The notes: generated from the letters alone by a model not told the origin. A DNA stretch of 64,000 nucleotides from Dictyobacter kobayashii (GCF_003967555.1 NZ_BIFS01000001.1:2294001-2358000), one strand, 5' to 3'. Numbered from the stretch's first letter, positions 28,472 through 38,389 are shown. Numbers and translations are program-made.

Positions 28472-28669
28472 GCGGGGTATTGATGGCTTCCACAGGTCCC
28501 TGAGCTTGTTACTTATCCATATAATGAACTTGCTCATTCAGCCTGCCATCGAGACGGAAGACATCATTTGCCCACGATTATCGGGGGGCGATTTTTTTAA
28601 CGAGGCCGCATATAGAAACCACTATACACAAGCGGCATCTGAGTTTGGCATCAACAGTGTGTTGGTGCT

Positions 28670-28725
28670 CCACCTGCTCTGGCAGACGTTATCTGACCAG
28701 CAGCATACCCACAGGAAGGAGGTGG
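28670..28725 (+). promoter_or_regulatory. rpsF leader hairpin that can sequester the ribosome binding site
   Basis: CCACCT (28670-28675) can pair with AGGTGG (28720-28725), which overlaps the rpsF Shine-Dalgarno GGAGG. Inside it, CTGGCAGA (28679-28686) pairs with TCTGACCAG (28692-28700, one bulged A). This fits translational control by the S6:S18 complex, known for other bacteria, but the published motif was not matched base by base. Confidence 0.5.
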
Positions 28726-28729
28726 CTTC

Positions 28730-29269
28730 GTGAGTCGAGATTACGAACTTGGCGTAATTTTCAGTCCTGAAGCCAGCGAAGAGGAGACACGTTCCGTACT
28801 GGATCGTATCGAGCAGATCGTCGCTAATCACGGCAGTCAAATTGTAAAGGTTAATCAGTGGGGGCGTCGCCGTCTGGCATACCCCATCGATCGCCACCGC
28901 GATGGATTCTATGTTTTCATTGACATGGTTCTGACTCCTGAGACCGTGATCGAAATCGAACGTACTCTGAAAGTTTCGGAAATTGTTCTCCGTGAGATGG
29001 TTCGCAAACGTGATCCAAAGGCTGTCCAGAAAGAGCGTGAAGAGCGCGAGGCCCGTGCCGCCGCAGCTGCCGCTGCTCCAGAGGCAAGTGAAGAGGCTCC
29101 TGCAGCAACTTCAGCCGAAGGAACAGAAGAGGCTCCTGCAGCAACTTCAGAAGAGGCTCCAGTAGCTGAGGCAACTCCTGCTGAAGAGACTCCCGCTGAG
29201 ACAACTGCCGAGGAAAGCGCAACTGCAGAACCTGGCGCTGAGAACAACGAAGAGCAAATCGAAGCCTAG
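28730..29269 (+). CDS. rpsF: 30S ribosomal protein S6 with long acidic tail
   Basis: Residues 1-100 are a standard S6 (RDYELGVIFSPEASEEETRS, RRRLAYPIDRHRDGFYVFID). The usual protein is about 95-135 residues; here an Ala/Glu/Pro/Thr-rich tail takes it to 179. The tail contains a 25-bp perfect direct repeat in DNA (29090-29114 and 29126-29150). The GTG start at 28730 lies 7 nt after GGAGG. First gene of the rpsF-ssb-rpsR operon. Confidence 0.96.
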   Translation: MSRDYELGVIFSPEASEEETRSVLDRIEQIVANHGSQIVKVNQWGRRRLAYPIDRHRDGFYVFIDMVLTPETVIEIERTLKVSEIVLREMVRKRDPKAVQKEREEREARAAAAAAAPEASEEAPAATSAEGTEEAPAATSEEAPVAEATPAEETPAETTAEESATAEPGAENNEEQIEA

Positions 29270-29378
29270 TTACGCAGCGCAAGCAGCGTACTAAGCGCAA
29301 TGATGAGACGTTTGGGTGCTTTCATCTGTCTCCAATGCATTAACCGGGTGGTATCACACGTCGAAAGGATTTTGAGTC

Positions 29379-29777
29379 ATGAACAAGATTATACTCATTG
29401 GGAATCTGGGACGCGATCCTGAAATGAGCTACACACAAAACGGTACCGCCGTGACAAAGTTCACGCTGGCCGTGACACGCCGCTATGGCAAATCTGCCAG
29501 TGGTGAGCGCGAGACCGATTGGTTTAATATCGTTGCCTGGAACCAATTGGCTGAGACGTGTAACAACTACCTGAAAAAAGGCCAAAAAGTCTACGTTGAG
29601 GGTCGCCTCGAGCAGCGCAAGTTCACCGATAAAGAAGGTCAGAACCGCACTGCCATCGATGTAATCATCAACGAAATGGAAATGCTTACGCCAAAGAATC
29701 AGCAGCCCAGTAGCTCGGGCTCCGATAGCTATGGCGGTTCCGATGACCTTGGAGAACTGGATGATCACCCCTTCTAA
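29379..29777 (+). CDS. ssb: single-stranded DNA-binding protein
   Basis: A 132-residue SSB: OB fold in the first 105 residues ([46 protein letters not shown]), a short Ser/Gly-rich linker and the acidic tip [11 protein letters not shown] that docks replication and repair proteins. It lies in the classic rpsF-ssb-rpsR order. Confidence 0.97.
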   Translation: MNKIILIGNLGRDPEMSYTQNGTAVTKFTLAVTRRYGKSASGERETDWFNIVAWNQLAETCNNYLKKGQKVYVEGRLEQRKFTDKEGQNRTAIDVIINEMEMLTPKNQQPSSSGSDSYGGSDDLGELDDHPF

Positions 29778-29794
29778 ATGAAGGAGAAAGACTG

Positions 29795-30073
29795 ATGCAG
29801 AGACCATCAGGTCCACGTCGTGAGCGACGCGAGCGTGGCGAGCGCTCATCTCGCCGCAAAATTTGTCAATTTTGCCACGACCACGTACGAGAAATCGACT
29901 ACAAAGATGCAAGCCGCTTCATGAAGCGATACATTTCCGATCGCGGAAAGATCGAGCCCCGCCGTAAGACGGGCACCTGCGCCAAGCATCAGCGTGGTTT
30001 GAGCACTGCAATCAAGCAGGCCCGCTTTATGGCCCTGCTCCCCTATACTGCAGAACATATGCGTGGGATGTAA
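29795..30073 (+). CDS. rpsR: 30S ribosomal protein S18
   Basis: A 92-residue S18. An Arg-rich N-terminus is followed by [18 protein letters not shown], the conserved [17 protein letters not shown] and [11 protein letters not shown]. The CxxC and the later Cys/His could bind zinc as in some S18 forms. It pairs with S6 on the platform of the 30S subunit. Last gene of the operon, before a hairpin. Confidence 0.97.
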   Translation: MQRPSGPRRERRERGERSSRRKICQFCHDHVREIDYKDASRFMKRYISDRGKIEPRRKTGTCAKHQRGLSTAIKQARFMALLPYTAEHMRGM

Positions 30074-30103
30074 TTTGTTACTTCCTGGCTTGTAGCTGAT
30101 AAA

Positions 30104-30149
30104 GATGTACCTGAAGGAGAGGCGTTCGAACTTCTCTTCCAGGTACATC
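30104..30149 (+). terminator. hairpin terminator after rpsR
   Basis: GATGTACCTG (30104-30113) pairs with CAGGTACATC (30140-30149), with an inner GGAGAGG/CTTCTCTT pairing. No long T tract. Confidence 0.6.
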
Positions 30150-30387
30150 AGGGGTCCGACCTACTCGACATGGTATAGCACGGAAAATCAGTATCCAATT
30201 AATTGGATCAACTGACAAACAACAGATACACGAGATCCTTCCGCTTCGACTATTTAAGACGGAGTTAGCAACCTCCACTTCGGCCACATAACTGGAACCG
30301 GTGGGAAAAGGCGCAACTGTATCGACCGTGCCAGGGAGATGGTTTCCCTGATGGCACAAGCCTGGGATTTCCACGTTGGAGGTTTTG
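30150..30387 (+). other. leader region of the PpiC gene, unassigned
   Basis: This 238-nt stretch has no convincing gene. It includes GGAGTTAGCAACCTCC (a GGAG/CTCC stem), GGAACCGGTGGGAAAAGG, GGGAGATGGTTTCCC and other short stems, so the mRNA leader is probably structured. It was compared by eye with the TPP, cobalamin, c-di-GMP and THF riboswitch signatures, and none fitted. Confidence 0.3.
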
Positions 30388-31818
30388 ATGAAGAATCAAA
30401 CGGCGCGTCGGCCTGATGATAAGCGACCAACGCGTTCTGCCCAAACCAAAGGATATACAAGACAAACGGCACACGTCGAGGCTCGTCGTGACGGCCAACC
30501 TCTTATTTTTGGCTGGGGAGGCCACCTCACAAAAACCGAAAAGACCCAGTTGCAACGGCTCGGTATCTGGTCATTTATTGGCCTCATCGTCGTTCTCGTC
30601 ATTGCGGTATTTGTTGGCTACTGGATCAATCTTAACGTTCTTATCCCCAATCAACCCATTGCCTCCGTTAATGGCCAATCCATTCCCCAATCTGATTATC
30701 ATAAACTGGTTGCCTTACAAGGGCAATTAAGTGAGAACCAGGTTAAAGGAAAAAATGGTCTGCGTGCTCAGGCCGATACGGCCCATGCTAACTCTATTAG
30801 TGAGCAGAAGGTAGTGGACGATGCGACAAAATCTGTCAACACCTTAACGACACAGATCAAAGCATTGCCCGCCAATTCTAGCCAGCGGTCCGACCTCCAG
30901 AAACAACTGGATGCAGCTAAAGCTAAGCAGGCTGACGCGACAAAGACCAAGCAGGGCTATGATAATCAGTACAATAATCTCACGCAGCAATCGACCCTGC
31001 AGGAACAGCTCTTGACCCAATCTCAGGTCGGTACCACCAGTGCCCAGTGGTTGCAGGAAGACATCGTAATTCGCAACTGGTTGAACACACAAAGTGCTAC
31101 CATTCAGAATAAGATCAATCCGAACAGCAGTGCTGTGACCAAAGCGCTCAATGATCTAAAGGCTAACTTGCCGACCAATAAAACTTATAGCAAGTTCTTG
31201 AGCGATTCTAATGTGAGCGATGGTGATATGCAGGCGATGATGACCCTCAAGTTACGCCGCGATAACATGCAGAGCTATCTGGCTTCACAGATTACGTCGC
31301 CCGAGCGCCAGGTCAATGCCCGTGCCATCACAGTGGCCACAGCAAAGGATGGCAATTCCATTCTCAGCCAGCTAAAAGCTGGCGCTGATTTCCATAAGCT
31401 GGCTTCGCAGAAATCGCTGGACAATAATAGTAAGTCCAAAGGTGGTGAGCTCGGCTGGTTGGCCGCTGGCCAGTACATGCTGGATTATGGCTCCAATATC
31501 ACCGCTACGGTTGATGATTGGTTGATGGATCCCGCTCGTAAGGACAATGATTTCAGCCCGGTACTCCAGGAGAATGGTACCTTCCATGTGCTGCAGTACG
31601 AAGGCTCAGATCCCTCGCGGACCGTCGATGCCGCCAAACTGCAAGCGCTACAAGGTAACGCATTAAAGTACTGGATTGAGACCCAGAAGGTCAAAGGGGT
31701 GAAGTTCTCTGATCCAGATCAGACCAAGCTGTTCGATCCTTCGAACATGCCCGCCTGGATCCCATCCTCACCACCTAGCCAGAGCACTCCTACCGCAGCC
31801 GGCGGTACGCAGGGCTAA
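30388..31818 (+). CDS. membrane-anchored peptidyl-prolyl isomerase (PpiC/SurA-like)
   Basis: A 476-residue protein: basic cytoplasmic N-terminus, one transmembrane helix about 65-90 (FIGLIVVLVIAVFVGYWI), a SurA/PrsA-type N-terminal chaperone region with a long helical, Gln/Lys/Ala-rich part (140-230), and a parvulin (PpiC) rotamase domain about 310-430 (ARAITVATAKDGNSILSQL, KGGELGWLAAGQ). It likely assists folding of exported proteins outside the membrane. The ATG at 30388 follows TTGGAGG by 5 nt. The C-terminus is Pro/Ser-rich. Confidence 0.82.
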   Translation: MKNQTARRPDDKRPTRSAQTKGYTRQTAHVEARRDGQPLIFGWGGHLTKTEKTQLQRLGIWSFIGLIVVLVIAVFVGYWINLNVLIPNQPIASVNGQSIPQSDYHKLVALQGQLSENQVKGKNGLRAQADTAHANSISEQKVVDDATKSVNTLTTQIKALPANSSQRSDLQKQLDAAKAKQADATKTKQGYDNQYNNLTQQSTLQEQLLTQSQVGTTSAQWLQEDIVIRNWLNTQSATIQNKINPNSSAVTKALNDLKANLPTNKTYSKFLSDSNVSDGDMQAMMTLKLRRDNMQSYLASQITSPERQVNARAITVATAKDGNSILSQLKAGADFHKLASQKSLDNNSKSKGGELGWLAAGQYMLDYGSNITATVDDWLMDPARKDNDFSPVLQENGTFHVLQYEGSDPSRTVDAAKLQALQGNALKYWIETQKVKGVKFSDPDQTKLFDPSNMPAWIPSSPPSQSTPTAAGGTQG

Positions 31819-31882
31819 ACCCGTTTTAAACAGAACTTTCTAATGCTCTCTCTGCATCCTCAACAGATTAGAGGAGAAGAAA

Positions 31883-31923
31883 ATGATGGGACACACGTGC
31901 TGAAGGCATGTGTGTCCCATCAT
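31883..31923 (+). terminator. hairpin terminator
   Basis: ATGATGGGACACACGTG (31883-31899) pairs with its near-perfect complement (31907-31923, one G-T pair). It lies 65 bp after the isomerase stop. The rest of the gap to hemW (31924-32190) shows no gene. Confidence 0.65.
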
Positions 31924-32190
31924 ACTTGCAAAGGGATCGATATCTATTGGCAAATCCTGCTCCAGAATTAGAAAGCCTTAATAAATTTTCCTCTGGACTA
32001 ATAGCCAGCCGCGTGACACAATACATAGTAGTTGAACAACATGAGTCATTTTGAAGTTTCCGTTTCGCTCGATCAACGAGATTAACAAGGGCCACAAACC
32101 CTTAACCTGGGAGGCGGGGGTGTCTTCCGGAAATTCATTTACTTCAGCGCGCCGCCTCAGCGGTACACAATAAGGGATAAAACAACATCC

Positions 32191-33429
32191 ATGACGCCTA
32201 TTGAAACAGACACACAAATAAAACCTCAATTACCACAATCATTATTACAGCCGACTGAATCAATTCAGGATTTGCTGGAAACAGCCTCTCTCTACCTCCA
32301 CATTCCATTTTGTCATACACGTTGCCATTACTGCGACTTCAATACTTTTGCTGGTATGCTTCCTCTGCGTGAACCCTATGTGCGCGCTTTACTGCAAGAA
32401 ATCGAGATGGCCGGCACCATGGCCCGCCACGAGGATGGGAGTAAGCGGCGCTCACGCACCGTTTTTCTGGGTGGTGGTACTCCTAGTTTGTTAAATGTAG
32501 ATCAGATTACACGTCTGCTCCAGGCCTGCTTCAAATCCTTCGCCATCGATCCTGATGCCGAGATTACCATGGAGGCCAATCCCGGCACCTTGAATCAAGA
32601 TCAACTGATCGGTATACGCAAAGCCGGTATTAATCGTTTGAGCATGGGCGCCCAGAGTTTCGATGCCCAGCTGCTTAAGACGCTGGGACGTATTCATACG
32701 CCCGAGGAGATCGTCCAGGCGGTCCAGTATGCCCGGGCAGCCGGTTTCATATCTATCAATATCGACTTCATGTTCGGTCTACCCGATCAGACCATGCAGC
32801 ACTGGCAGGAGACACTCAAGCAGGCCTTAGAGCTGCGCCCGGAACATCTTTCGCTTTATTCATTGATCGTTGAAGAGGGGACGCCTTTTCAAGACTGGGT
32901 CAATGACGGTAGCATCACGCCAGGCGATGAAGATCTGTGCGCCGATATGTATGAGTACGCGGACGAGCTATTACGCCAGGCGGGCTATGTAAACTATGAA
33001 ATCTCCAACTGGTCCCTCCCAGGACACCATAGCCGCCACAATCTGACGTACTGGCAGAATCTGCCATACATTGGTATGGGTACCGGCGCCGCCTCCAGTT
33101 TTGCGGGACGCCGCTTCTCAAATGAGCGCGAGCCGGCTGAGTATATCAAAATCATCAAGTCCCATCGCCTACCAGACGTCGAAAGTGAAGTGGTTGGACA
33201 AGAACAGGCAATGTCTGAAACGGCATTTCTAGGTTTACGTACTGCGATGGGATTGCACCTACCAACCTTTGAGGAGCGCTTTGGTAAACCATTCTCGCAC
33301 TTTGTAGGTGATCGTCTGCATCCCGTAGAAGAAGCAGGTTTATTAGAATATGAGGATGGCTGGCTACGCTTAAGTGCTCGTGGACGCCTTCTCGGCAACG
33401 AGGTTTTTTTACGCCTGCTGCCAGATTAA
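32191..33429 (+). CDS. hemW: radical SAM heme chaperone HemW (HemN-like)
   Basis: A 412-residue radical-SAM protein. The iron-sulfur cluster motif is HIPFCHTRCHYCDF (Cys41, Cys45, Cys48), followed by FLGGGTPSLL and MEANPGT. The motif and the HNLTYWQNLPYIGMGTGAAS segment place it with HemW, now seen as a heme carrier, rather than with true coproporphyrinogen dehydrogenase HemN. The ribosome binding site is weak. It is followed closely by recJ (17 bp). Confidence 0.9.
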   Translation: MTPIETDTQIKPQLPQSLLQPTESIQDLLETASLYLHIPFCHTRCHYCDFNTFAGMLPLREPYVRALLQEIEMAGTMARHEDGSKRRSRTVFLGGGTPSLLNVDQITRLLQACFKSFAIDPDAEITMEANPGTLNQDQLIGIRKAGINRLSMGAQSFDAQLLKTLGRIHTPEEIVQAVQYARAAGFISINIDFMFGLPDQTMQHWQETLKQALELRPEHLSLYSLIVEEGTPFQDWVNDGSITPGDEDLCADMYEYADELLRQAGYVNYEISNWSLPGHHSRHNLTYWQNLPYIGMGTGAASSFAGRRFSNEREPAEYIKIIKSHRLPDVESEVVGQEQAMSETAFLGLRTAMGLHLPTFEERFGKPFSHFVGDRLHPVEEAGLLEYEDGWLRLSARGRLLGNEVFLRLLPD

Positions 33430-33446
33430 GCAAGAGGAATAGAGAC

Positions 33447-35304
33447 TTGGAATTAACATCTCACCTATCGGACGCGTGGGAAGTCTATCCCCAACTAGAC
33501 ACTGCACTTTTTCAAGCCGCCAATGCTGCTGGTATCACAGCCGTCCAGGCACAGTTACTACATAATCGCGGCCTTAAGCGTGGAGGAGATGAAGGGCTTC
33601 ATCAAGGCCTCGTATCAAGAGACACGCGATCCCTCCACTTTGATCGACATGCCACGTGCCGTGGCCCGCATTCGTCAGGCCCTCGATCAGCAAGAACATA
33701 TTACTGTGTATGGCGACTATGATGCGGATGGAGTCACTTCATCCGCATTACTCTATCGTGCCCTGCGCCTGCTGAAACAGCCCACGGCAATCCTGGACCA
33801 CCATATCCCCCACCGGCTGAAAGATGGCTGTGGGCTGAATATGGGGGCCCTCGATATGCTCAAGGCCCGTGGCACACAATTGATTATCACCACCGATTGC
33901 GCCAGTTCAGACGTAGCTCAGGTGGCATATGCCAGCAGACTGGGGATTGATGTCATCATCACAGATCATCACCATCCTCCAGCCGAGTTGCCACAGGCAT
34001 ATGCCATGGTCAATCCCTGGCGCCCAGACTGCATATATGGCGAGCGTTATCTCTGCGGGGTAGGTATAGCATTCAAGCTCACACAGGCCCTCTATCGGTC
34101 CTATAATCGCCCTGTAGAGGATGAAATGGCATTATTGGACCTGGTCGCCATAGGAACCATTGCTGATATTGCCCCTTTGCTTGGTGAAAATCATACCTAT
34201 GTGCGACTTGGATTGCAGCGCTTAAACGAAACAGACAAACCAGGCCTCAAAGCTTTAATTCGCAACGCCAATCTGGAAGCAGGTAAAATACGCGAGCGAG
34301 ACATTGCCTTTGGGATCGCTCCTTGCATTAATGCTGCCGGGCGCATGAAAGAGGCCAGCATCGCTTTTGCCTTGATGGTCACCGATGATACAGCAGAGGC
34401 CGATAAGATCGCCGAGGAATTGCGGCGGTTGAATACCCTGCGCCAGCAAGAGACCGAAACGCTGATGAGCAATGTCCGGGAACAGGCCAAACGCTATCCA
34501 GACCACTCCGTCGTCATGGTCGCGGGCAATGACTGGCACGAAGGGATCATTGGACTGGTCGCGGGCAAGCTATCTGAAGAGCTTAGCAAACCCGTCCTGG
34601 TTCTGAGCAATGATCCAGCAACCAGCCTGAGCCGTGGCTCGGCCCGTAGCCCAAAGGGCTTTAACATCATCGGGGCACTGCGCGCCTTTGCCTCTTACCT
34701 GGAACGCTACGGTGGACATGCTCAGGCCGCCGGCTTCACGATTAGCAGTCAGCGTATCGAGCTACTACGAACGCACCTGCTGAAGTGGCAAGAAAACGAT
34801 GGCTCACCAAACGCCACGTTGATCGAAGGTACCGATCTACCAGATCCCACTGGCATTGTAACCGAACAGGAAAGCAGCGAAAACGCGCCCACATTGATGC
34901 CACAAATGATTGATCTCACCATCACCAAAGCTCGCTTACTGAGCTACGATGCCTACAAAGAGTTGCGCCAGTTAGGACCATTTGGGGCTGGCAATCCTGA
35001 GCCGGTCTTCAAAATAGAGCGCGCCGATTTACTGGATGTACGCACCAGCGGACCTAATCGTCAGAATCTGCTCTTCCGGCTTGGCCTCTCCAAAAGTGAA
35101 GGCGAAAAAACAGGAGCGCGCACACCTGCTAAATATGAGCTGGTGATCCGTGGCACCTATACCCGTGGAGCATCCGAGATCCAACGGTTTAAAAATATCA
35201 ATGCCGTTAAGATCGTTTTTCGTCTTAGTTCCTCTGAAGATGACACCAGGCCCGAAACCTGGCTCAAGATCCTGGATGTAGCACCACTGGCAAGCGCTGA
35301 ATAA
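33447..35304 (+). CDS. recJ: single-stranded-DNA exonuclease RecJ, frameshifted
   Basis: RecJ is the 5'-to-3' single-strand exonuclease of recombination and mismatch repair. The first frame from TTG 33447 reads ELTSHLSDAWEVYPQLD to AQLLHNRGL, typical RecJ N-terminus. Sense then moves to another frame (SVEEMKGFIKASYQETRDPS), which carries VYGDYDADGVTSSALLYRAL, TTDCASSD, TDHHHPP (DHH) and GPFGAGNPEPVF. The break is at 33573-33577 and needs removal of one base (or addition of two), for example one T or A of CCTTAAGC. Repaired length is about 618 residues, normal for RecJ. Error in the sequence is likely. Confidence 0.9.
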
Positions 35305-35317
35305 TCCCTGTCATAAA

Positions 35318-35355
35318 AACAAATGGGAGGACCCTTTATGGCCCTCCCATTTGTT
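35318..35355. terminator. bidirectional terminator
   Basis: AACAAATGGGAGG (35318-35330) pairs perfectly with CCTCCCATTTGTT (35343-35355). It follows recJ and lies on the far side of the minus-strand gdh gene. Confidence 0.7.
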
Positions 35356-35456
35356 GATTGTAATGTTTTCTGAACGTACAAACAAAAATCATTAAAAAAA
35401 TTCTATGAATTCAACATTACACAATTTTTCAATCCACAAGCCGACGCTCTGAAGTA

Positions 35457-36710
35457 TTACGGGTAGATGCCACGCAGCTCTGTTGCTTCCGCAACACGAC
35501 TGACGGCCAGCAAGTAGGCGCCCATGCGCATGTTCGTCTCCTGGTTGGTCGCCTTCTCAAGTACAGCATTAAAAGAACGCGACATAATCGTTTCCAGACG
35601 CTGATTGATCTCTGTCTCAGACCAGAAGAAGTGCTGTAGATCCTGTACCCATTCGAAGTAACTGACGGTAACGCCACCCGCATTAGCCAGAATATCTGGC
35701 ACAATCATTACTCCATTACCATTTAAGATGCGATCAGCTTCGTTAGTAGTCGGACCATTCGCCGCCTCGACCACCAGGCGAGCCTGAACACGATCAGCAT
35801 TGTCTTTAGTCAGCTGATTCTCAAGGGCTGCTGGAATAAGAATATCGCAGGGAAGTTCCAACAACTCGCGATTGGTCACCGGCTCAGTACCGGGCATACC
35901 GCGCAGGCTTCCATGTTCACGGGAGAAGCGCATCGCTGTTGGGATATCGATGCCAAGAGGATTATAAATGCCCCCGCTTATATCGCTCAACCCCACCACT
36001 TTACATCCCATTTCATGCAGGAGGCGAGCAGTAATACCGCCCACATTGCCAAAGCCCTGAATCACCACCGAAGAGCTTTCAGGAGACATACCCAGGTGGC
36101 GCATGGCCGCCTTAGTAACTACCTGTACACCACGCGCAGTAGCGTCCAGACGCCCTTCACTACCACCAATAGCCAGCGGCTTACCAGTAATAGCGGCGGG
36201 AACCGAATAACCCTGGTGCATTGAATATGTATCCATCATCCAGGCCATAACCTGGGGATTAGTATTCATATCAGGAGCCGGAATATCACTATTAGGTCCC
36301 ATCAGAATTGAAATCTCGGTCGCATAGCGGCGGCTCATACGCTCAAGCTCGCCACGCGACATCTGATGAGGATCACAGATCACCCCGCCTTTAGCTCCAC
36401 CAAAAGGGATATCCACCACAGCACATTTCCAGGTCATCCACATCGCCAGGGCACGCACCTCGTCAAGCGAAACTTCAGGGCTAAAACGAATACCACCCTT
36501 GGCAGGGCCACGATTGATGTTATGTTGGACACGATAACCAGTAAACATCTGCACATCCCCGTTATCTAAACGAACGGGAAAATTTACAATGAGTTCTCTT
36601 TTGGGGGCACGCAGAACATTACGCATTGACTGGGATAAACCGAGCCGCTCAGCAGCTTCATCAAACTGCGCTACGGCAACGGTATAAGGGCTTATAATAT
36701 CAACAACCAT
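35457..36710 (-). CDS. gdhA: Glu/Leu/Phe/Val dehydrogenase, probably glutamate dehydrogenase
   Basis: A 417-residue dehydrogenase that interconverts glutamate and 2-oxoglutarate plus ammonia. The substrate-site lysines lie in GPAKGGIRFSPEVSLDEV and MTWKCAVVDIPFGGAKGGV. The Rossmann dinucleotide site is VVIQGFGNVGG. Length and motifs fit the 410-430-residue hexameric NAD-type enzymes. The ATG at 36710 follows GAGGAGG (complement of 36722-36728) by 11 nt; a GTG at 36740 precedes that site. It is divergent from arginase, which fits a nitrogen/amino acid breakdown pairing. Confidence 0.92.
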   Translation of the reverse strand: MVVDIISPYTVAVAQFDEAAERLGLSQSMRNVLRAPKRELIVNFPVRLDNGDVQMFTGYRVQHNINRGPAKGGIRFSPEVSLDEVRALAMWMTWKCAVVDIPFGGAKGGVICDPHQMSRGELERMSRRYATEISILMGPNSDIPAPDMNTNPQVMAWMMDTYSMHQGYSVPAAITGKPLAIGGSEGRLDATARGVQVVTKAAMRHLGMSPESSSVVIQGFGNVGGITARLLHEMGCKVVGLSDISGGIYNPLGIDIPTAMRFSREHGSLRGMPGTEPVTNRELLELPCDILIPAALENQLTKDNADRVQARLVVEAANGPTTNEADRILNGNGVMIVPDILANAGGVTVSYFEWVQDLQHFFWSETEINQRLETIMSRSFNAVLEKATNQETNMRMGAYLLAVSRVAEATELRGIYP

Positions 36711-36839
36711 AATAAAAGGACCCTCCTCGGACCTGACCACACAAGGTCAAGCTGCTACGCTGCACGAAAAAGCCTCTTTGCTTCCCACTGCCACATGATT
36801 AGTTCAGGCCATTACATGCTATACCATGCAATCATATAT

Positions 36840-36981
36840 GCCGCTAATGTAGCGGCTAACTTTGCCGCCTACAGCTAATCAATTGCTATATATCGAATAC
36901 CATCGAACAACTCAGCAATTCAAACGGTCAGGCTTATACCGATTGCTGGTATCAATGGGAAACCCGCCCATTTTGGGCGGG
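36840..36981. promoter_or_regulatory. palindromes in the gdhA-arginase divergent gap
   Basis: Two inverted repeats: GCCGCTA-ATG-TAGCGGC (36840-36856) and CCCGCCCA-TTT-TGGGCGGG (36963-36981). The first is about 130 bp upstream of gdhA and could be a regulator site; the second is hairpin-like. The 36711-37495 gap has no gene. Confidence 0.4.
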
Positions 36982-37357
36982 CTCACATATAATCCATATA
37001 GCACTCAGTATATCACCAATCCTCAAATATGATCAAGTCACCCAACAGCAATTATCTCGTTTGATGAGCGACGCATACTGCAATCATCCTAATGAAAACG
37101 CATTTATAATATCAAAAACTATAACATCTAAACTACAGGCAGCAACCTTATACATGCATTATCATAGTATTCTCACACTGTTTTTGCGCCCTGTTTAGCT
37201 GGCTAAATAAGCTCTACAGAGGTGATATAAGAAAAATCAGCCCCCTTCGACGGATGCTGGCCATTCAACACTGACCTTAATATGAAATTGATTCAAAAGG
37301 GGGATAAGTCCTACCACATACATAGGCTAAAATTCCTAGCTGGCTTCATAGGGGTCG

Positions 37358-37387
37358 TAGACAAACTTCCATAGCAGTGCATATAAT
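37358..37387 (+). promoter_or_regulatory. sigma70-type promoter of arginase
   Basis: TAGACA (37358-37363), 18-bp spacer, TATAAT (37382-37387). It lies about 109 bp before the ATG at 37496. Confidence 0.6.
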
Positions 37388-37495
37388 GAAAGCAAAAGAA
37401 CATCTCCAACGCTACCGCAGCGAGGGAGTTTGTCGTATTTCATTAGCGAGCAGTATCGTCAACGTTCAATGGCGAACAGAGGTGAAATTTTTCCT

Positions 37496-38389
37496 ATGCG
37501 TATCCGTGTAATTGGCGCCCCCATAGATTTAGGCGCAGACAGACGTGGGGTTGATATCGGACCCCGAGCTATCCGTTATGCTGGTCTGACCGAGCAGCTC
37601 CAGCGCCTTGGCCATAGTGTCAATGACGTTGGTAACATCAATATTCCATTACCTGAGAATCAGCCAACTGGCAATCCTCGTTTAAAATATTTGGAACCCA
37701 TCACCAAGCTGGCAGAAGAACTATCAGGCACTGTAAGCGATGCACTCCAAGATGAGGAATTCCCATTAATCCTGGGTGGCGATCATAGTATGTCCCTGGG
37801 ATCAATCAGTGGCGTCGCGCGTGTACATAAAGACGTTGGCGTAATCTGGGTTGATGCCCATGCCGACTTCAATGTGGAGGATACCACGCCTTCAGGCAAT
37901 ATCCACGGCATGATTCTGGCTGCCCTGGCCGGCATCGGCGATGAACACCTGGTCAATGTTGGTGGCTGGGCCCCCAAAGTTGATAAGAACAAGATAGTCA
38001 TCGTAGGTGCACGCGACCTGGATGAGGGCGAGCAAAAACTTCTGCGCGAACACAACATCCACGTCTTCACTATGTCGGATCTGGACCGCCGCGGCATCTC
38101 TTATGTGATGCAGGAGGCCATCGAGATCGCCGGCGCCAACAACGGTCCCATCCACTTAAGCCTGGATATGGACTCGCTCGATCCACGTGAAGCTCCTGGC
38201 GTAGGCACCCCGGTACGCGGCGGACTCAGCTATCGCGAAGCTCACTTCGCCATGGAAATGCTTGCTGAATCCCAGCGCCTGGTCTCTATGGATGTGGTAG
38301 AAGTCAATTCTATTCTAGACCGCGAAAATACCACTGCCCAGTTAGCGGTGGAGCTTACACTATCAGCCCTGGGCAAAAAAATCCTATAA
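37496..38389 (+). CDS. rocF: arginase
   Basis: A 297-residue ureohydrolase that splits arginine to ornithine and urea. The two-manganese site motifs are all present: [31 protein letters not shown] (Asp-His-Asp), and [22 protein letters not shown] (Asp-Asp). The HADFN and [10 protein letters not shown] features are typical of arginase rather than agmatinase. The ATG at 37496 follows AGAGGTGA; the frame is open to 37430 but without a good site. An inverted repeat follows the gene. Confidence 0.93.
   Translation: MRIRVIGAPIDLGADRRGVDIGPRAIRYAGLTEQLQRLGHSVNDVGNINIPLPENQPTGNPRLKYLEPITKLAEELSGTVSDALQDEEFPLILGGDHSMSLGSISGVARVHKDVGVIWVDAHADFNVEDTTPSGNIHGMILAALAGIGDEHLVNVGGWAPKVDKNKIVIVGARDLDEGEQKLLREHNIHVFTMSDLDRRGISYVMQEAIEIAGANNGPIHLSLDMDSLDPREAPGVGTPVRGGLSYREAHFAMEMLAESQRLVSMDVVEVNSILDRENTTAQLAVELTLSALGKKIL

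Noticed and set aside
28422..28733. A 103-codon frame before rpsF
   Set aside because: It spans the rpsF promoter and leader and has no ribosome binding site or recognisable sequence.
30150..30387. Cobalamin, TPP, c-di-GMP or THF riboswitch before the PpiC gene
   Set aside because: Some GC-rich words looked suggestive (ACCGGTGGGAAAAGG), but none of the conserved boxes of these classes was present in order.
33570..33580. Programmed ribosomal frameshift in recJ
   Set aside because: No slippery heptamer with stop and stimulatory hairpin is evident, and several other genes in the window carry similar breaks, so an assembly error is simpler.
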